Part shown: piece by piece, positions 30,911 to 41,395 of the stretch
Position numbering within the stretch: the stretch's first letter is position 1
Layout: each line of letters opens with the position of its first letter
Notes under the pieces: model-generated
Told to the model about the DNA's origin: nothing
The model's input: the letters and a program-made list of their open reading frames with translations, nothing else
Databases searched by the model: none
From: Prorocentrum cordatum
Lineage: Eukaryota > Sar > Dinophyceae > Prorocentrales > Prorocentraceae
Assembly (NCBI GenBank): GCA_963575745.1
Contig: CAUYUJ010000864.1
Coordinates: 1-64,000 of the forward strand
Length of the DNA: 64,000 nt
Direction of reading: 5' to 3'
Made by a program: the position numbers and the translations under genes

Positions 30911-31058
30911 AGGCGAAACAGAGACATGCGAAACGCAGAGGCGAGGAGGGGGGGAGGGAGGAGGGGGAGGAGGCAAGATACGTGCGCTCGCGCATTTCTG
31001 ACGTCCTACCCCTCCCTCCCATCCCTTACCATGTCGTAGCTCTCCTCTATATTGGCGC
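30911..31058. other. Purine-rich tract and unassigned sequence
   Basis: GAGGAGGGGGGAGGGAGG at 30943-30975, in the place where locus 1 has its purine tract. Confidence 0.4.
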
Positions 31059-31150
31059 AATCGGATGTCGTAGCATGGCATAGCATTACATGGCATAGCA
31101 TGGTGTCGAAGATCAACGCGTAGCTTGACATAGCATAGCGTGGCGACGCC
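31059..31150 (+). repeat. GGCATAGCAT decamer repeat
   Basis: Imperfect ATAGCATGGC and CATAGCATTA units, about eight. Confidence 0.75.
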
Positions 31151-31177
31151 CCAAAGTGGGGAGGGGCTTCTGCGGCC

Positions 31178-31223
31178 CATGAAATCCACGATTCGGCACC
31201 CATGAAATCAACGATTCGGCACC
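31178..31223 (+). repeat. Tandem duplication of ~22 bp
   Basis: CATGAAATCMACGATTCGGC is present twice in a row. Confidence 0.8.
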
Positions 31224-31331
31224 GAATGTGGAATCACTTCCGATGGTTTTTTCGGGAAGCCAGAATCTGGATATCGGAGCCTATTTGGAAGGACCGGAAA
31301 CCATGCCGTGGCATGGCACTGGAAATAATGA

Positions 31332-31470
31332 CGCCAGCGCTGCAGCGGGAGCACGATTCGGAACGAGCGGAAGCGCGCAAATGAGGCCAGCGCTGCAGCG
31401 GGAGCACGATTCGGAACGAGCGGTAGCCCGAAAATGAGGCCAGCGCTTCAGCGAGAGCAACAAGTTGAAT
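31332..31470 (+). repeat. 52-bp tandem repeat, ~2.5 units
   Basis: GCCAGCGCTGCAGCGGGAGC, ACGATTCGGAACGAGCGG and an AATGAG join; the third unit is partial. Confidence 0.85.
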
Positions 31471-31599
31471 AACAAAACCAAGCGAAAACCCGTTTCGCGG
31501 GAATCTTGTGTGCAGAAAACCCGTACGCGGAGGGGCGGCGGAAATTTCCCGGACGCCACCAGGGGAGAGAGGAGAGTACTATTCATAGTGTGAACTTGT

Positions 31600-31690
31600 A
31601 AAGAAAAGGAGAGCGAGGAGAGGCGAGGAGAGGAGAGGAGGAAGAACGCGGGGCGCTGTCTCTACAAAACGAGGACCCAACACCGCGGGA
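31600..31690 (+). repeat. Purine tract and Rep-F tail of locus 2
   Basis: GAGGAGAGGAGAGGAGG, then GGGGCGCTGTCTCTACAAAA and CCCAACACCGCGGGATG, matching 27374-27423. Confidence 0.7.
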
Positions 31691-31849
31691 TGATTGGGAC
31701 AGAAATCACGACGGGAGGTTCTTCGAAGTTTTTGGCTTCTGGGGACCCTTATCATGGGCCTCAGGGCCGTCCAAAAACGTTTCGGAAGGAAGAAGCCCGT
31801 CCTGGGAAGAGGTCGAAAGCCCTGGGGGTCGACTTCAGGGGTCTGGGTT
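31691..31849 (+). repeat. Rep-A TIR element, copy 14
   Basis: Begins inside AGAAATCACGACGGGAGG directly after the Rep-F tail, so the left TIR is lost; right end CTTCAGGGGTCTGGG. Confidence 0.8.
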
Positions 31850-31959
31850 CGTGGGGCCGCCCCTATGGGATCTTGGCGCCGCCGTGTCAGAGCGCGACGG
31901 GCGGCTTTGCCCCTTGTGGTTTCGGGCCCCCGGAGCCCTCACAGGTTGCACTGGCGCGG

Positions 31960-32055
31960 AAGAAATGGCGCAGGAAGATGGGGTCCAGGGCTTTGATCGC
32001 GTTTTTTTTCCGATGCTGCAACTTGATCACGCCGTCGGATCTCAGGGGAGTGCCC
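31960..32055 (+). repeat. Rep-M solo arm
   Basis: GATGCTGCAACTTGATC and CGTCGGATCTCAGGGG match the left arm at 24826-24910. Confidence 0.5.
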
Positions 32056-32439
32056 CTGCCGTGAGCTCCAGGGAGGGCGGGATTCGTCCTGCGCGCGTCA
32101 GAATTGGATCGCGCCCTCCTTGGGGGCTGTGAGCTGTGAAGCTGTCGCCACTATCGTGAGCGCGTTCCTGGGACCTCCAGCGGGCTAGTGCCTTGCGCGG
32201 ACCTCCACTGCGGAGGGGCCCCCGATCGCCGAGCGCGATGCGACAGCAGCGGCCTGCGCGCTCGGGCTTGCCCTCCCCGTCCCAAAGCCACGCACCGGGC
32301 CCAGACCCCCGACGTCATCATTGAATCGCTTCGCTCCTGCCGCCGGCCCAGGTTGCCTCGCCGCTGTCGTTGGTCGGGGTGTTGTTGTCAATGCGGTGCG
32401 GTTGGGCGGCTGCCATTTTTCGGAGGCGGTGGGTGGTGG
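32056..32439. other. Unassigned sequence
   Basis: Includes an isolated GGCCCAGACCCCCGACGTCAT at about 32298-32319, the end of a Rep-A copy without its body. Confidence 0.5.
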
Positions 32440-33000
32440 GTCAGAAGCCCCTTGGGGCCTCTTGGGGGCTTCTTGAGGGCCTCTTCGGGCTTCCAGGGGA
32501 CCTCTCTGCACCTAGAGCTCGACATGTCCGTTTGGGTCCCTCGTCTGGGCCCGCTCTTGAAGCCGTCTTGGGAGCCTGTTCGGCCATCTTGGAGTGCTCT
32601 GGGGCTGCTTGGGGCCCTCTGCGACCGTTTTGGGCGCTCTTGGAGGCCTCTTGGGCCGTGTCAGCGCGATCCTGGAAGCCTTTTGGGCCGTCTTGGAGCG
32701 CCGGTAAGCTCCCAAGGCGAGAACGCCAAAAAACTCCAACATAACTCTTATGGAAGTCACTACTTTCTGCCTCTGTGGGCCCTCTTGGGAGGTCTCTTGG
32801 AGGCCTCTTGGGGCGTCTTGAAGGCGCTTTGGGCTGTCTGGAGGCTATCTTTAGCTTCTTGGATCGCTCTTGGGGCGTCTTGGGCCATGTTGGGCTCTCT
32901 TGGAGGCCACTTGAAGCGCTCCTGGAACGCTCTTGGGAGCCTACTGGGACCCGCCCGGCACCTGCCCAGGACCTGCCAGGGGACTTACCGGGGTATTTTT
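32440..33000 (+). repeat. Rep-G: TTGGGGCC array with core, copy 2
   Basis: GGCCTCTTGGGGGCTTCTTG-type array with the core GGCGAGAACGCCAAAAAACT at about 32718, followed by a short A/T-rich stretch. Confidence 0.75.
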
Positions 33001-33099
33001 CGTCCGGGGACCCCCATGGCCCCGCGCGCGCGAATTAGAATATTGTTAACCAGTCACCGGAGATCTTAGCATGCCAATTGGGCCGGCGAGTTTTCTCAC

Positions 33100-33236
33100 A
33101 CCGTCGACACCCAGAGGTCTCGGCCCATTCCCCAGAACTGGTTTCTCATCCCAGCCTCGAGAACTGGTAGGGGCCCTTGGAGGCCGAAGACAGCACCGCT
33201 CCGTCGTGGTTTTGTCCTGAGTCGAGGGGGTCTGGG
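33100..33236 (-). repeat. Rep-A TIR element, copy 15
   Basis: The first end is lost (starts CCGTCGACACCCAGAGG); the far end is intact as GTCGAGGGGGTCTGGG. The middle is shortened. Confidence 0.8.
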
Positions 33237-33339
33237 AAGCCGCGCACGAGAGGTCGCCTTCGGTAGCAACTCGTGATGGGGGCCTTGTATGTCCTCACGC
33301 CTCTGTCTGCCGAGTGCCTTTGCGTGCACGAGCATGTGG

Positions 33340-33510
33340 TACGGTGGAGGCGTTGGTAAAGGAATGTGCACATGATGGTTCAGACCCCGGGTGATTCCTT
33401 ATCTTATGGGCGGCAGTAATATCCATGACCAGTCCACGATTGCAGTTCCACCAGCTTCTGGACCCTAGATTCCTTATCCAATGCTTCCTTACCCAACGCC
33501 CTCACTGTAT
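33340..33510 (+). repeat. Rep-N dispersed repeat, copy 2
   Basis: GTAATATCCATGACCAGTCC and TCCACCAGCTTCTGGACCC align with 5395-5612. Confidence 0.65.
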
Positions 33511-33628
33511 AGTCGATGAGACAGCGCCGAGCTAGAAGCGCCGACCAGCGCCGACGCGCCAGGGCCAGCAAGAGATGGCACGGCAGGCCCCCATGAGCTG
33601 TGCCGCCGAGTCGCTCCATGGGCCAGGG

Positions 33629-33830
33629 ACCCAGACCACCCCGACGCCATGATTTTTTCATCACGTCGACCCCCCCCCCCCCCCGAGGTCTCGAAGCATT
33701 TTCCCCGGGGCCAGCTTCTCCTCCCGAGCCGTTTCCTGGCAGTCCCGAGGCCCAGCGAGGGCCCCCATGAGGCCGAAAGTGGCAAAGAACTTGCCGCCCT
33801 GACTCTTTCGTCCCCCGATGGGGCCTCACG
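33629..33830 (-). repeat. Rep-A TIR element, copy 16, next to the PDZ gene
   Basis: Starts ACCCAGACCACCCCGACGCC, has a run of about 14 C inside, and ends GGGGCCTCACGGG. The first ATG of the PDZ frame lies within its last bases. Confidence 0.8.
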
Positions 33831-35875
33831 GGTTTTCTTTGCGCGCCGCGGGCCAGGCGGACGAGGGGCGCCCGGGGCCGCCCGGCCTCCCGCGGGGCGC
33901 GCCGCTGGGCGACGCCCGGGCGGAGGCCCAGCCCGCGGCCTGCGCGGGGCCCCGCCCCGCTCCTGCGGCGGCGGAGGCGCCCTCGGCCGCCCGCCGCGAG
34001 AGCGACGCCGCGGGGCGGGCCAGCGGCGGCGGCGCCGCCGCCAACGCCGGCGGCCGCATCCACGTGCACCTGGCCGAGGAGGCGGGCGGCAAGGGGCAGC
34101 TCGGGGTCGAGGTGCTCGAGGCGCTGGCCGGGGACGAGCGGGGCCTCCTCATCACGGCCGTGCGGGAGGGCGGCCTCGTGGCCGCGTGGAACCGGCAGCG
34201 TGCCGAGGGCCGCCTGGGTGTCGGCGACCGGATCGTCGAGGTCAACGGGCGGACCAAGGACCTCACGTCGGTGCTGTCCCAGGCGCTCGCCGGGGGCGAG
34301 TCCGTCGACATCGTGGCCATGCCCGGGGCGGCAGTGCACCAGGGCGCGGGCGCCCCCCGCGAGCGAGGCCAGGCCACGGGCGTCCTGCCGGTGGCGGCTC
34401 GCAGCGCCCTGGGCGACGAGCTCTCGCCCTGCGCCTCGGACGAGACGCTGACGAAGCTGCCGGAGGCCGGCAGCGGCGGCGAGCCCACCGCGGAGGGCAT
34501 GCCGTCCTCCGACAGCGATGGCAGCTGGGGCGCACCGCTCCCGCTGCCTGGCAGGGCGGGCAGCCGTTCCCACTCCCAGAGCACGACGCGCTGGCAGAGC
34601 GAACCTGGGCGGGGCGGGAGGGCCGACGGTGACCAGGCGCAGCTGTGCCAGACGGCGAGCTCCGAGTCGTCCGCGTGGCCCGTGAGGTCGAAGCGGCCTC
34701 ACCTCTCGACAGGATCGACGGTGCAGACAGTTCGACAGGGTCGCGAGGATGGGCTCGTGGAGGAGATGGTGCAGAGCCAGGACCTCGGTACCGCCATGGG
34801 CCCCACCCTCAGCATTGACTCCATGGCGGTGGAAGACGAGGTGAGCGCGCCGCTGTGGCTCCGTATCTGCGGCACCCTCCCCTGGAGCCAAGCAGCGGCC
34901 CTGCACACCTGCTATCGGTCCCTCGTGCTCGCGTCGATGGCGCTCATCGTCTGCTTCCTCGTGTTCGCAGCGGTCTATGCGCCATCTGGGTCGTGCGAGC
35001 GCGAGGTGTGCCTGGGCTACGTTCAGATCGCAGACCTGGCCCTGGCAGTCGGCAGCCTGGTCGGGCTGCTGTCGATGCAGTCCCTGGCGTCCCTGGGCAT
35101 CCTCGGCAACTCGGAGTCCATCCTCGTGGCCTACGCCCGCCGGCAGGATATCACCGCGGCCTGGTCAGCCGCCATGAGGGGCCACAACGTGCGATTGGGC
35201 CTCCTGTGGATCTGCAGCGTGGTGTTACGCTGCGTCTCGCTGCTGAATGGTTCGCGGCCCACGCTCCTGGACGCCGCCTCGACAGGAAGCTACGCAGTGG
35301 TAAGCCTGGTGTTCATGGGCATCGTGGGCGGCATCCTCCATGTGAGCTGCGCTCTCACCATGGCCATCGACTCCTACGTCACTCACTTTGACGGCTTGCA
35401 CTTCAGGCTGGACACGAGCGTGTATGAGTGGAACCTGTTGCAGGCCGTGCTTCGCAAGGTGTCGGGGGCCGTGGAGAAGACGTTCCTGGCGGTGCAGAGC
35501 ACCGCGGCTGCGCTGGTCACGGGCGTGATCCTGGCAGGTCGAGGTTTGTTGATGGCGGGCAGCTTGGGAGACCTGACGTGGTTGTTCTCGGCGGCGCTCT
35601 TGGTCGTGGGTGTGATGTTCATCTTCTTCAAAGCCGCGGAGGCATCGGAGAGGTGCATGCGGATGCCGTCCTTGATCAACTCGCTAAACTTCGGGGAGTG
35701 CGTCGACACTCGGAGGCACTACCTGGTGGAGTTCATGAGCTACAGCGCCGCAGGATTCTATGTGGGAGAGGTTCGCCTCACGACCGCGATCGCGCTGAAG
35801 CTCACGTACTTCTGCTGCATTCTTGCATTCGCTGGTCTTAGCGAGCTGTACGCTGAGGACGCAGCTAGTTTCTAG
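33818..35875 (+). CDS. PDZ-domain, seven-span membrane protein (GRL-like)
   Basis: A 685-codon frame. Residues ~78-170 read as a PDZ-like domain: LGVEVLE, then GLLITAVREGGLVAAWN, then VGDRIVEVNGRTKD. Residues 171-345 are Ser/Gly-rich linker. Seven hydrophobic spans follow at about 367-387, 400-420, 460-477, 491-517, 561-581, 584-604 and 654-674. The end, AAGFYVGEV-LTTAIALKLTYFCCILAF, resembles the last helix of insect gustatory-receptor-like proteins (a Gly-Phe turn, then TY and a hydrophobic run before Gln-Phe; here Ala replaces Gln). GRL proteins usually have seven spans and a cytosolic N-terminus, which would put the PDZ domain in the cytosol. The start is uncertain: the ATG lies in the end of a Rep-A copy, and a splice acceptor GGGCCAG before GCGGAC (33856/33857) could begin a non-first exon. 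PDZ is fairly clear; the GRL call is by eye. Confidence 0.8.
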   Translation: MGPHGFSLRAAGQADEGRPGPPGLPRGAPLGDARAEAQPAACAGPRPAPAAAEAPSAARRESDAAGRASGGGAAANAGGRIHVHLAEEAGGKGQLGVEVLEALAGDERGLLITAVREGGLVAAWNRQRAEGRLGVGDRIVEVNGRTKDLTSVLSQALAGGESVDIVAMPGAAVHQGAGAPRERGQATGVLPVAARSALGDELSPCASDETLTKLPEAGSGGEPTAEGMPSSDSDGSWGAPLPLPGRAGSRSHSQSTTRWQSEPGRGGRADGDQAQLCQTASSESSAWPVRSKRPHLSTGSTVQTVRQGREDGLVEEMVQSQDLGTAMGPTLSIDSMAVEDEVSAPLWLRICGTLPWSQAAALHTCYRSLVLASMALIVCFLVFAAVYAPSGSCEREVCLGYVQIADLALAVGSLVGLLSMQSLASLGILGNSESILVAYARRQDITAAWSAAMRGHNVRLGLLWICSVVLRCVSLLNGSRPTLLDAASTGSYAVVSLVFMGIVGGILHVSCALTMAIDSYVTHFDGLHFRLDTSVYEWNLLQAVLRKVSGAVEKTFLAVQSTAAALVTGVILAGRGLLMAGSLGDLTWLFSAALLVVGVMFIFFKAAEASERCMRMPSLINSLNFGECVDTRRHYLVEFMSYSAAGFYVGEVRLTTAIALKLTYFCCILAFAGLSELYAEDAASF

Positions 35876-36029
35876 GTGGTCACAGGAGAGCGAGTTGAGA
35901 CAGCGGTAGTCGGCCGTCCGGAGGCCTGCTTGCCACTGCTGGACGCAGCTCGGAAGATTGGAACCGATTTTGAGCTGCCGTTGTCTCAACGCGCCCTTCT
36001 CCGAACGACGTGGCCAGTTTTTTTCGGAA
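35876..36029. other. 3' flank of the PDZ gene
   Basis: No AATAAA signal or terminator recognised. Confidence 0.4.
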
Positions 36030-36208
36030 AGAAGAGAGGGAGAGAGAGAGAGAGAGAGAAAAAAAACAAAAAAAGAGAGACAGAGAGGCAGAGAGAGAGG
36101 GGCATGAAATGAATAAAGAAATCTATCATAAAGAAAGAACGAAAACGAGGGAAACGGAGAGAGAGAGAGAGAGAGAGAGCGAGAGAAGAAAAAACATAGA
36201 AACAAGAA

Positions 36209-36241
<33 letters not shown>

Positions 36242-36255
36242 CAGAGAGAGAGGGA
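36030..36255 (+). repeat. (GA)n microsatellite with (TA)n
   Basis: GA/GAAA tract; (TA)n at 36209-36228. Confidence 0.95.
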
Positions 36256-36844
36256 GGAGTGCGGTGGAGCAGGGGTGGGATGGGGGAGAGGGGGACGGTA
36301 TGACAAGGCCTGGTTGCAGCGGGATGGCCGAACTTTTTTTCCCCGCGGTCCCCTTGCCTCAGCCTTGGCATCGCTCGGACGTGTGCATCTTTGCTCGGCG
36401 AGAACCGTCGAGGACCATCCTGGACCATCGAGCCACAAAAACACGCACGAAGCCGAAACATGTACGGGAAATGGACGTCCGAGCGACGGCAAGCAGCTAT
36501 AGCTGTACACCCTGGACTGTTTCAACGCTTGTTTAACGGATGACGAGCAGCCCTTTTGAAGCTGCTCCGGCGGGTTTTCCTGCCACTCGGAAGCTGGGAG
36601 CTGTCGGCGCGAGGCCGCCGGGCGGCGCCCGCGAGAGGGCTCACGTGTCGGGAGCTGCTCTCGCGCCGGCGCCCGGCCCGGGCTCGCCGAGCGCCACGAC
36701 CCGGATAGATTCCCCGACCCGCACAGGCCTGGCAGCATGGACACTGCCTGTTGCCACGGCTTCGGGGGCGGCAGAGAGGGGGGCGATGACAGGGGGGGGG
36801 GGGGGGATTTCATGGCGCGGGCCACGACTTCTCTTCAGACTTCA
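36256..36844. other. Unassigned sequence
   Basis: No gene or repeat recognised; a G run at 36797-36810 precedes Rep-O. Confidence 0.4.
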
Positions 36845-36965
36845 TGGGGCCTCTTCTCATTTCGTTGCGTCCCTGGCGCCTCCCTTGGGCCGCGCACATG
36901 CCGCCGGCCATGCTTTGCACCCCCCCCTCTTGGACACCCCCCTCTTGGCCGCCCCCGACGTCTGG
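36845..36965 (+). repeat. Rep-O dispersed repeat, copy 2
   Basis: GGGGCCTCTTCTCATTTCGTT through CTCTTGGCCGCCCCCGAC; matches 8405-8530. Here it is followed by Rep-P rather than Rep-B. Confidence 0.7.
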
Positions 36966-36969
36966 GTCT

Positions 36970-37050
36970 CGTGCACATGTTTGCCTCCTGCTCCGTGTCT
37001 TTCTTGGTCCACCTCGTCGACCTCTGCATCTCGAAGAAGAGGAAGCGCCA
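36970..37050 (+). repeat. Rep-P, copy 1
   Basis: TTTGCCTCCTGCTCC and TTTCTTGGTCCACCTCGTCG, also at 38935-39000. Confidence 0.7.
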
Positions 37051-37164
37051 TACATACCTATACGACCACCCTGCGGGTGATAAGGAGGTTGGGGGGGGGC
37101 CAGCAATGGGCAACAGTGGTGAATGTTGTTGTGACAATGCCAGTGGAGATAGTCACAATCGACG

Positions 37165-37550
<386 letters not shown>

Positions 37551-37554
37551 TCAT

Positions 37555-37752
37555 CGGGACACCGACGGGACACCGAAGGGACACCAGCGGGACACGAGCG
37601 GGACACCGCGCGGCACCGGCCGCCCGCTCAAGGTTCTTTTGCCCCGGCCGCGCCTCAGCCACACGGGACACCAGCGGGACACCGGCGTGACACCGCGGGG
37701 CACCGGCCGCCCGGTCAAGGTTCTTTTGCTCCGGCCGCGCCTCAGCCACAGG
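37555..37752 (+). repeat. ~100-bp tandem duplication
   Basis: Two units of CACCAGCGGGACAC repeats, CACCGGCCGCCCG, TCAAGGTTCTTTTGC and CCGGCCGCGCCTCAGCCACA. Confidence 0.85.
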
Positions 37753-38094
37753 AGACTTTCTCTCGCCCGCCCACGCAGCTTCGCCTCGCCCGCACGGCAC
37801 GCACGAACACGAAACCGAAATCGATTTCCCGGTAGGGGGGCTTTCCGTTCCACTTCGATCTCACCCCCCAACCTCCGATATTCCTCTTCCTATATTTTTA
37901 TAAGCCCGGGCGGGGGGAAAACCCATCCCCCCCCCAAAAAAAAAACCAGACTCCCGGGATCTGAGGCTTTGGGACCCTCCGGACGGGCCTCGAAGCGGCC
38001 CCCCTGGCCTCGCAGGGCGTTTTTCCAAGCCTTCCCAGCACACCTAGGGCGATCAGGGGGGGTCATCGGAGACGTCTCAGACACCCCCATGACA
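37753..38094. other. Unassigned sequence
   Basis: No gene or repeat recognised. Confidence 0.35.
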
Positions 38095-38560
38095 GCGCAA
38101 GAGCGCTCCAAGAGTGACCGACGTGACCTCAAGATGGCCCAAGAGGCCTCCAGGACGGCCCCAAAGAGGCCTCCAAGAGCACTCCCAAGAGGCGCAAATC
38201 ATGGTTTTTCTGGTAGTTTTTGGTGAATTTTGGGGTTCTCCTCTTTTCGGCTTTCCGACGCTCCAAGACGGCGGTCTTCTGGGCGTCCGAAGCCACCTGG
38301 GAGGCTCCAAAATCGCCCCACAACCATCCGAAAGGGCTTCCAGGCAGTCCAAGAGAGCCCCAAAACGGCACAACACGGGTCCAAGATGGCCCTCAGAGAG
38401 CCCCATGGCGGCCCAAATGGCCCCAAGACGCCCTCCGAAGCATTCCAAATCGTGACCCGGTCGTTCAGGGAGAGCGTGGTTGGAGGCAGGGTGACCCGAG
38501 GAAGCCCCCAGAGGCCCCCAGAATACGCCCAGGAGGCCTCCAGAAGGCATTAAGAAAGCC
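38095..38560 (-). repeat. Rep-G: array with core, copy 3 (reverse)
   Basis: CCCCAAGA and GGCCTCCAAGA motifs are the complement of the Rep-G array. The core lies reversed at 38195-38265 (AAATCATGGTTTTTCTGGTA, then CTCTTTTCGGCTTTCC). Confidence 0.75.
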
Positions 38561-38835
38561 TGAGACAATTTTGCTGTTGCCCCCAGAGGCTCTCCCAGGA
38601 GGAGCCTCCGCAAAAAAAAGCTGAGGAGGAAAGGGAGAATGCGCAGGGTATGGCGAACATGAGGAAAAATATGCATGGAGGAAGGATAACGAATCTCATT
38701 ATCATAGCGGCGATGCCGGACAAGGCAACAAGGAGTTATCGCTAAATTGTCGGCTTGATCATCCTGCTACTCCGCCTGCAAACCAAACTTCAAGGACCAA
38801 GGTGCATGGCGCGAAGCGCCACTGCAGTCTTGTAT
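38561..38835. other. Unassigned sequence
   Basis: No gene or repeat recognised. Confidence 0.35.
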
Positions 38836-38837
38836 AT

Positions 38838-38860
38838 ATATATATATATATATATATATT
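38838..38860 (+). repeat. (TA)n microsatellite
   Basis: TATA tract directly before Rep-B copy 5. Confidence 0.9.
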
Positions 38861-38934
38861 GACGTTTGGCGCTCCGCGCGGATTTGGATCCACGAAGTCC
38901 GCGCGGACCGGCAAACGTTTATGTTTATGCAGCT
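38861..38934. repeat. Rep-B hairpin element, copy 5 (short form)
   Basis: About 72 bases: GACGTTTGGCGCTCCGCGCG and its inverted TCCGCGCGGACCGGCAAACG, then GTTTATGTTTATG. The GGCGCC-rich centre is missing. Confidence 0.8.
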
Positions 38935-39000
38935 GTTTGCCCTCCTGCTGCTCCGGTTCTTTCTTGGTCCACCTCGTCGACCCCTGCATCGCTCCCTGGA
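38935..39000 (+). repeat. Rep-P, copy 2
   Basis: TTTGCCCTCCTGCTGCTCC and TTTCTTGGTCCACCTCGTCG directly follow the short Rep-B. Confidence 0.7.
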
Positions 39001-40214
39001 CAATTTTAGTCTCAGCCGTGAGGCGTCTTGGAGAGGTGACGATTCTGGGCGCCTTCCGGAGGCCACCTTCCGAAGAGCTCAGCCACCTCGCCGAATCATC
39101 GACATCGGTCGGCTGGCCCGGCACACCCGCTTTGCACGCCGCGCCTCGGACTCAACAGCTTTCTGCGAGCCGCAGGTTCACTAGCTCCGTTGCTAGCCTC
39201 TGACGAGTCTTCGCAATTTTCAGCCGCGGGTTTACCAGCTTTTGGCATGTACACCACTCTTAACTTTTTAGTGCGCGTAATTCGCCTCCAGGCTGAGTTT
39301 CTTCACAGAGCCCCCTGCCCCGAGCGCCGCTGGCAGCGGCTAGGGGGGCCATCCCCCCGTATTAGCCCAGCGGCAGTGATGGGACGGGTGAGGTGCTGCG
39401 TTTCTCGAGGCCCCTCTCATGGGAGCCTCCCTTATTTTGAATTGCAGCGGAAGGTCGTGCGGCTCCTTCGTCATTGGCTTCAGGCCTTTGTGCTACCTAC
39501 TTACCTACCTGGCGGGCAGGCCGCCCATCGACGACAGCAGAGGCCATGCCCATGCCTCGCCGTTGATATCGCCGCTGTTCTCGCTATACCTCATTGTCGG
39601 CCCGGGGCCGAGCAGCCCTGGTTTGGCCGCAGAGGAAGCCTGCGGAAGTTGGCATGTCGACTGGGCACATGTAATACCATGCTTTCGACCGTCAGGAAGG
39701 CTCCACACGCACGCCTCAAGGTTTCGTCGCCTTTCTTCTTCGCCTTCTCCTCACGTTAGTATCCTCTCCCTGCTCCTCTTTCCACATTCTCTCAAAGGGG
39801 CGTCACTGGATGTGCGGCCACCAAGATGTTCACGACAGCCTCTTCCGAAGCGGCACCACGGACCGCATAGTTGCTGATCAGCGATGATGCTATCTCCGTA
39901 GGTATTTCCATGCACCGCACATACGTGTTGTTCCTCAGGCCGCAGCATTGCACGAGCTTGCCTACGGCGGGTCGACGTGGGCGGTGCGCCAAGTCTGTCC
40001 GGCGATATTTTGATTCGCAGCGCGGTTGACGGTGAGGTGTCTCCCATGATGGACATGCTTGGTGCCGATATTTTGATTGTTGCATGGCCAACGCAGTCCA
40101 CCGTATCCGGCAGACCGTCCTTTCCGCTCTTGCCTCGGCACTGGGCTGCCGCGGCCGCTGTTATCAGCGCCGCGGGCCCTGCACGGATAAGGCAGGGTCG
40201 GTGTCTGCCCCAAC
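39001..40214. other. Unassigned low-repeat sequence
   Basis: About 1.2 kb without clear tandem or inverted repeats. Frames of 120-190 codons exist on both strands but none has a domain, membrane pattern or convincing composition. Confidence 0.4.
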
Positions 40215-40259
40215 TGGGGGCAGGCGTGTGTGTGTGTGTGTCAGTGTGTGTGTGTGCGT

Positions 40260-40298
<39 letters not shown>

Positions 40299-40415
40299 AG
40301 TGTGTGTGTGTGTGTGTGTGTGTCAGTGTGTGTGTGTGTGTCAGAGTGTGTGTGTGTGTTTGTGTGCGTGTGTGTCAGTGTGTGTATGTGTGTGTGTGTG
40401 CGTCTGTGTGTTTTA
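40215..40415 (+). repeat. (GT)n microsatellite with CAGT interruptions
   Basis: GT tract broken about every 20-40 bases by TCAGTGTG, so there is a longer-range period. Confidence 0.95.
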
Positions 40416-41395
40416 CATCACGCTTGGCCCAACCTGTTTTCTGGTACCTCTAGGCCTGTTGCCGCGCCTCCTTCTCCGGAGCGTTGCCAGGCCTTCCAGG
40501 GGCGCCACACTCGCAGGCAGATGTAGCGGCCTCGAGGCAATGCTATTTAAACGCGCCTCGAGGCGGGAGGGCGGGGGTTCCTCCTCAGTCGTGCTTTGGG
40601 CGGTTGCCCCGCTTCAAACGTCGCAGCGCTGTGATTTCAGCAGTGCTTGTGTCCGTGTCATTGCGGGGACGCAGACACATTAGGGCGAGTTCACGCGACC
40701 TCACCTGATCTTAGCGCAGCCGCAGCTTATGCAGAAAACCAGTGGCTTAGAGCTTGTTCTTCCATCTGTGTGCTGAGGCGGAGCGGAGTGGTGGCAGCAC
40801 GAGTTGGGCCAGGGATGGATGCGGCAGCTCCGGGGAGGCGTGGCGCAGCAACCCGCGCTGCCAGGACTCTGGAAGACGCCATGGACACCAGGCCTTCCCG
40901 CTCGGGCTCTCTCCACCGCCGGGGAGCCTGCCCGCAGCCCTACGGGAGGGACGCCGCGGGGGGGCACACTCCCGGTGCAGTCCTGAAAGGACCAAGGCGA
41001 GCCGAGGTTTCCGTCCACCCATCATCTTATCTTAGAGTGGTGGCGCTCGGTGATGCGAATGTCAGAACGGCGCGTGATGCTCAACTCTCGATTTCCACCC
41101 ACCTGCTCCACCAGACGTCCCATTCTGATGAATGTCAGCGCAAGGTCCGGGTGATGTCACGCGTTTGAGGCCTGAGATGCAGGGCAGGATCCCGTAACAG
41201 AATGTCGGTGACTTTTCAATGGTTGTTTGTAGGGTTGCATGTTGGTGCTCATATTGATTGTATGTTTCCTGAGCTCAGATTGTTTTTTACCCAAGCAAGC
41301 TTGACCTGAGGGATGCTCATGTCTTGTGAAAGAAACTAGTGGGTGCGACGTGTGAATTTCAGAGGCCGCCCAGAGGGTTTCCCAGGCTGCTCCGT
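40416..41395. other. Unassigned low-repeat sequence
   Basis: No gene or repeat recognised. A 173-codon frame at 40647-41168 has no domain. Confidence 0.4.

Noticed and set aside
33404-34906. A 500-codon minus-strand frame
   Set aside because: Antisense to the PDZ/7TM gene; its Arg/Pro/Gly/His composition is that of the complement of a GC3-rich gene, and it ends in Rep-N.
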